Below, one piece after another: positions 53,005 to 57,216 of a stretch of DNA of 57,216 bases. Made by a program: the position numbers and the translations under genes. Positions within the stretch are counted from its first letter, which is position 1; each line of letters starts with the position of its first letter. The notes beneath the pieces were generated by a model, which was not told the origin of the DNA, made no database searches, and worked only from the letters and a program-made list of their open reading frames with translations. Origin of the DNA: Mesotaenium endlicherianum (taxonomy: Eukaryota > Streptophyta > Zygnematophyceae > Zygnematales > Mesotaeniaceae); NCBI GenBank assembly GCA_009602735.1, contig WELA01009273.1, forward strand, positions 307,167-364,382. Direction: 5' to 3'.

Positions 53005-56000
53005 GTGCGTTGCTCATGGAGAGCAGAGCTCATTCTGGGACGGCTTTGCAAGTGGGTTAGTAATCGTGCACCATGGTTCAGTCGGGGCTAGCTAGATAGG
53101 ACTACAAAGTGATACATCGTTATTGCTGAGGGGTTGCAGTTTGTGGAGTTGACGCGAGGCTGTGGTTCAGCCCTTGTTTGCAGTGGGAGTTGGGTATAAT
53201 CAGCTTCCGCATCGGAACGTAAGGATGGGAGGGATTCATGTGCGGGGGCGCACGGATAGCTAGGCAATTTTGGATGAGGATAACCTTCAGTCGGCACTTG
53301 TGGAGCTTAGTGGACCTGCTTGTTATGTTGAGTCAAGCTTGCAGGCTGAGTGGGGAGGGGTTGGCCCCATCATCTGAGGGTTTAGCCAGAGCGTGGGTTT
53401 TTACGTCATCAGTGGGCTGATAGTACTCGGCGGAGACATTAAGAGTACAAGCTACCTTCTGGTCATCCTTGGGTAGGTTAACCAGCAAGGGGCGTCTACT
53501 CTTGATGGTAAAGAAGTCCTTCGGCCAATTATCATATGTAGTATGCGGAACCAGGGAGCAAAGCAGGAGTTATCATGCTGGTTCAGGTGGGCAACGTGGG
53601 CAGTGTGGGAAGTCAGCATGAGCTAGTGCCTCACATGAAAGGGGACAGGAGCCTCTCAGGACTGTCTGCAGCTTACGGGTGTGCGATGGAGCTCAATCTT
53701 TTTAAAGCTACTGGTGAGGAGAATGCTGTCCAAGAGATGGCTCAGAAATGAGACTTGCGGTCACGACAAGGAAGAAAACAGGCTCACCCTGCAGCTGGAG
53801 ACTGGCAAAGGTTTACTGGTTGACGTCCCAGGACAGTTTTCATGGACACTTTTTAGGTGGTTGAGTTGAAGGTTTGTTTTGAAGATGGCAGAGTGGATTT
53901 GAAGATAGGACAAGCGAGTGTGTCTTCGGGTGGTGTTCAATGGCCAATCAAGATTTTCAAGACCGTAGAACCACTCTACAGTGCAGGAAAGGGCTTTGGG
54001 AAGAGAAGAGGAAAGGTGCTTGGTATATTTGGGGTGTGTAGCGGCCTGGGTGGGTCAGTGTAGCGGGGACAGGTCTCAGGCTATCACTACCCAGGGCTCT
54101 TTCGTGTTGTGTCCTGTGTGAAGCGTGTGATTCCTTCTGCTGCTCTCTGTCTGATGGCTTGTTCATGCCTGGGCTGTTTTCTGACAAATTGTATTGCTGT
54201 GTACTGACCACTAGCACATAGTTGTGATGCCTCTGATAGTTCTTGGCAGGTGGGAGGAAGTGATTTGTCTGTCTTCTTGGAGGTTTATGCTAGAATGTTT
54301 TGCCTGCTTTGCTCCTTGACAGAATGCCTTCTGGGTTGTGTGCGTTCAGCAAGTGTTGTATGCTTCTTGGACTGTACGCATCAGATCTCTGTATGTCTGC
54401 CTTTTGTGCTTCCTTTGTGTGACGTGAATCGTGCCCTGGGTATGTGGTGAGGCCTATAGGTAGTGGAGCGAAAGATTAGTTACGAGGGGTAGTCGAAAGC
54501 CTTGAGAGGTCAATATAAGTAGCTTGGAATCTCTGGAGTGTTAGCACAGGGGACTGGCGCAGGAAGCAAATGTGCTGCATATATAATCTGGTCATCAACT
54601 CCTTATTGGCAATCTCAGTTATTTGCACAAAGCTCTTTCTTATAGGTGTGTAAATGAAGATTCAGAAATCCTTGCTATTGTAGTGAGAATGTGGGAAGAA
54701 CTTCTGTTGGTGCCAGGATATGCATGTGACTTGAAAATTTGTAACAGGGCATGCAAACATACATTTTGACAATTTGTGTTCAAATTGCCTGATTTCGAAA
54801 GAAAGAAGGTGATATTAGGAAGAATAGTAGGAGTAGTATGCTACAAATTGCGCGTCATCCGTTCTTGTCTAGTCCTTTCCTACATGCTGCTACGCTTATC
54901 TGTACTAGACTAATCGATAACAATACAAAGAGGTCAAAACAACTATATTCCAACTCCTAACCAACACTAAGGATTGGCAGCTGCATTCTTGCTCTGTTGA
55001 GGTTGTTCGTCGAATCGCCGCCGTTGGTTACTACTAATCAACAAAACATATTGTAACACTAACAAACAACAACCACCCTATCGTGCATGGCGAAGACTAT
55101 TGCTGGCACCAACTTCGTTGCCCGCCTCGTGCCTCTCCCAGTGGATTGGAGGGTTAGAGGGGTGGGTGGGTGGGTATGTGTAGCAACTACCTTCCTGCTG
55201 CAATGAGGCTTCTTTGCAACGAGAAGCCTTATGAGGGTTTCGTTTGTCGATGAGACACAACACGTGTGAAATCGATCAAATTTGAACACTTGTCAAACTT
55301 TGGTTTGCGACATTTCATGTCACAAACTTTCAAATTGGATATTTGTGCAAGACGCTGGTCATCATGCAGCTGATGTAACTTTACATAGAAAATTGTTGTC
55401 TTGCTGTTAAGACTGTAATTGCACCTATGACCTGAGATGTTTGCAGCAGCAATAAGGGCATCTTGATAGTGGCCAAAGTGGCTTCGATCAGGTCAAATAA
55501 AACGTGTGACGTTGTACCCAAGTACATCGGCCAATAGAATGCAAAAAGAAGGTACAGTGTTTTGCAGGAATTGATGTTTGATCGGAATGCTAAAAAGTTT
55601 AATCATCATCGAGGTTCCATCCATGAACGCAAATCATCAAGTGATATTTGAACCCTCAAACGTCCCGACCTAGTGCGTCCTCACATAAAAGAATCTTGAA
55701 GTACGTCGCTTGTCACTGTTGCATGAACTCGTCCCATGTAAAACTATCGTGAAAACCAAAATTAAGTCGCTCACTCTTTATTTGAACTAAATATTGTGTA
55801 GTAGCCAACGATCTTTTTCTTCTTTCCAAACCAGCAACTGATACTGATCGTTTGGCCACTGTAATCAAGCTGCCATAAGACATGCCACGTAGGCGAGTTT
55901 TGTTTGGAAGTTGCATGGATGCAATCCGGAGCCTGAACTGTAGTATATATACCTGACCTTGCCAACACTTGAAGGTAACGAAGACTGATGTTAAATTGAT

Positions 56001-56233
56001 CTACAAAGTTCACAATGCCTGCAAAAACCACGTCACGCACTTCTCTGGCACTGCTAACATTTTGTTGTACACGTGAAGAAGGACAACCAGTCGCACAAGA
56101 GGGTCCTTCTATACCTTTCTGCGGCGGTGAACAAATTGCATGCATGCAACGCAAAAGCTAACCCATCTTCTGAAACCAACAACAAACCAGCCCCCTAGCT
56201 CATGGATGCTCATCTTAGTGAGAGCTCCTTCCT
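53005..56233. other. intergenic DNA between convergent SARNP-like and FAH genes
   Basis: It holds the SARNP 3' untranslated region (length unknown) and the FAH 3' flank. A GGTGGGTGGGTGGG tract lies at about 55161-55176. No frame carries a known motif and I saw no transposon ends. Confidence 0.5.
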
Positions 56234-56999
56234 TCACTTAAAAGCAGGCAAGATGCGCCCGGTGCAGCTGCCAAAGCCCACGGACCCTTTTTGACCCTGC
56301 ACAAAATCACAGAGGACCAATTTCCAGTAATGACGATGTCAAAGAATAATTTTACAAGTGTACCACTTCCAGTTTTACTCCTTGAAAGTCAACAACAATC
56401 ACGTTGTCACCGGCATTTTGGAGCATACAGGCCTCCCCCGCTCGCAATGTTTCATGTCAATAACTTCAAAGTATGTTGAGCCGAAGCCCCCCCGAGCAGC
56501 ATCCTGAGTGCGCTGGTGCGAGATGGCCTGCACTCGTGCAACAGGGTGTGACACTTGTCGGCAAACCGGCGAACCAATTAAGTCAGAAATCTTTGCCAAG
56601 CTCTTGAACACGTAGACTCGTGAGTGCATCTAACAGCAGGTTAAAAAGTGCAACATTCCGGTCAGACTATATGCAGTATGGGTGTACCTGTACCTCATCA
56701 AAGTCTTGAAAAGGGGTCTCACAAGAGTGACCCAGATGTGACACATGCACATAGAACAAAGAGCACGCATTGTGATAGTGATTGCCAAGAGTGATGATAA
56801 GACCAGACACTCTCGATCAGATCGAGAATCTCAAACGAGAATCTGCTCTGTATGGTGCCACGCGTACCTGACACGTGGCGGTCAGTATGACCTCATCGCC
56901 ATCCTGCAGATACTTCCTTGAGACATCCCCATGCTCCAGAGTGATCGTGTCGCGGCCTCCCCATGTGAGCTCCAGCAGAGATGCGCGGCTGCCCTCGTC
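56234..56999 (-). CDS. FAH: fumarylacetoacetase, last two exons (gene continues beyond the window)
   Basis: The penultimate exon 56999-56868 (44 codons, phase 0 at both ends) encodes SLLELTWGGRDTITLE, then RKYLQDGDEVILTATCQ. A 571-base GT-AG intron follows (56867-56297). The last exon 56296-56234 encodes GQKGSVGFGSCTGRILPAFK and a TGA. This matches the C terminus of fumarylacetoacetase: LELxWxG, FLxDGDEV, then CxGxGxxVGFGxCxGKILP. The enzyme hydrolyses fumarylacetoacetate to fumarate and acetoacetate in the last step of tyrosine breakdown, as a cytosolic dimer. The rest of the gene, including the active site, lies to the right of the window; 57000-57216 appears to be intron. Confidence 0.93.
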
Positions 57000-57202
57000 C
57001 TGCCACGTGGTGCATGCAACCAGCCAGAAGCTTCTTCCGAGAATCAGCAGAGGAGAGAAGGACGTGCTTTTTATGGGCAGTTGCCGACAGAACACCACAG
57101 CCGTATGAGCTCCAGACTCCAGTTGACATTTTAGCACACGTTGCACGCATACACGCACGTGTCAACACACGCACGTAGGCACACGCATGAAAACAAATAC
57201 CC

Positions 57203-57216
57203 CTCCCCCCCCCCCC
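57203..57216. repeat. poly-C run at the window edge
   Basis: C homopolymer, probably within a FAH intron (poly-G on the gene strand). Confidence 0.9.

Noticed and set aside
56399-56505. Alternative last exon for FAH after an acceptor-like CAG, giving QDAARGGFGSTYFEVID
   Set aside because: It splices in frame, but the exon at 56296-56234 gives GSVGFGSCTGRILPAF, which matches the conserved FAH C terminus far better.
1-57216. CRISPR array, bacterial operons or rRNA genes
   Set aside because: No regularly spaced repeats, no Shine-Dalgarno-linked gene chains and no rRNA sequence; spliced genes and plant-type transposons show a eukaryotic nuclear genome.

Overview
The window looks like repeat-rich nuclear DNA from a streptophyte (plant lineage). 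Three host genes support this: a SIP1-type trihelix transcription factor, a SARNP/Tho1-type mRNA-export protein with introns, and the 3' exons of fumarylacetoacetase. A charophyte alga with a large genome, such as Chara, is my best guess; that species-level guess is inference. About two thirds of the window is transposable-element DNA in nested layers.

Layout. 1-6.3 kb: a (TG)n run, one complete trihelix gene on the minus strand (3339-4313), a short minisatellite and a cluster of palindromes. 6.3-13.4 kb: an old, stop-ridden Ty3/gypsy element on the plus strand. Besides Gag, protease, RT, RNase H and integrase it carries a truncated DRM/DNMT3-like cytosine-5 methyltransferase domain between protease and RT, and a PHD-like zinc finger behind the integrase. 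A 345-bp MITE and a tandem ~240-bp hairpin-rich repeat have inserted into it. 13.4-31.5 kb: a Ty1/copia element whose RT region is split by a hAT-like DNA transposon (16859-29697). That transposon carries an ABCC-transporter gene fragment and is itself host to a young Ty3/gypsy chromovirus (G1, about 18007-26803, minus strand). This gives four dated layers: methyltransferase-gypsy, then copia, then hAT-like, then G1.

31.5-38.9 kb: a diverged solo LTR of the G1 family, an LTR with primer-binding site, tandem GC-rich repeats, and a 1.47-kb insertion with perfect target-site duplication containing a tRNA-like Pol III promoter and a third copy of the hairpin repeat. 38.9-47.9 kb: a second chromovirus (G2) with broken pol but an intact third ORF. 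47.9-50.6 kb: decayed gypsy DNA. 51.5-53.0 kb: the SARNP gene, four exons, 302 codons. 56.2-57.0 kb: the last two exons of fumarylacetoacetase on the opposite strand.

The most unusual systems are (1) the gypsy element combining a DNA-methyltransferase-like domain with a PHD-like finger, and (2) the G1/G2 chromovirus, with a canonical -1 frameshift heptamer between gag and pol and a conserved 558-residue third ORF whose ATG sits one base behind a strong splice acceptor with a TACTAAC branch site. This suggests an env-like spliced accessory mRNA in an element that otherwise has no envelope. The hairpin repeat with compensatory base changes is a third candidate.
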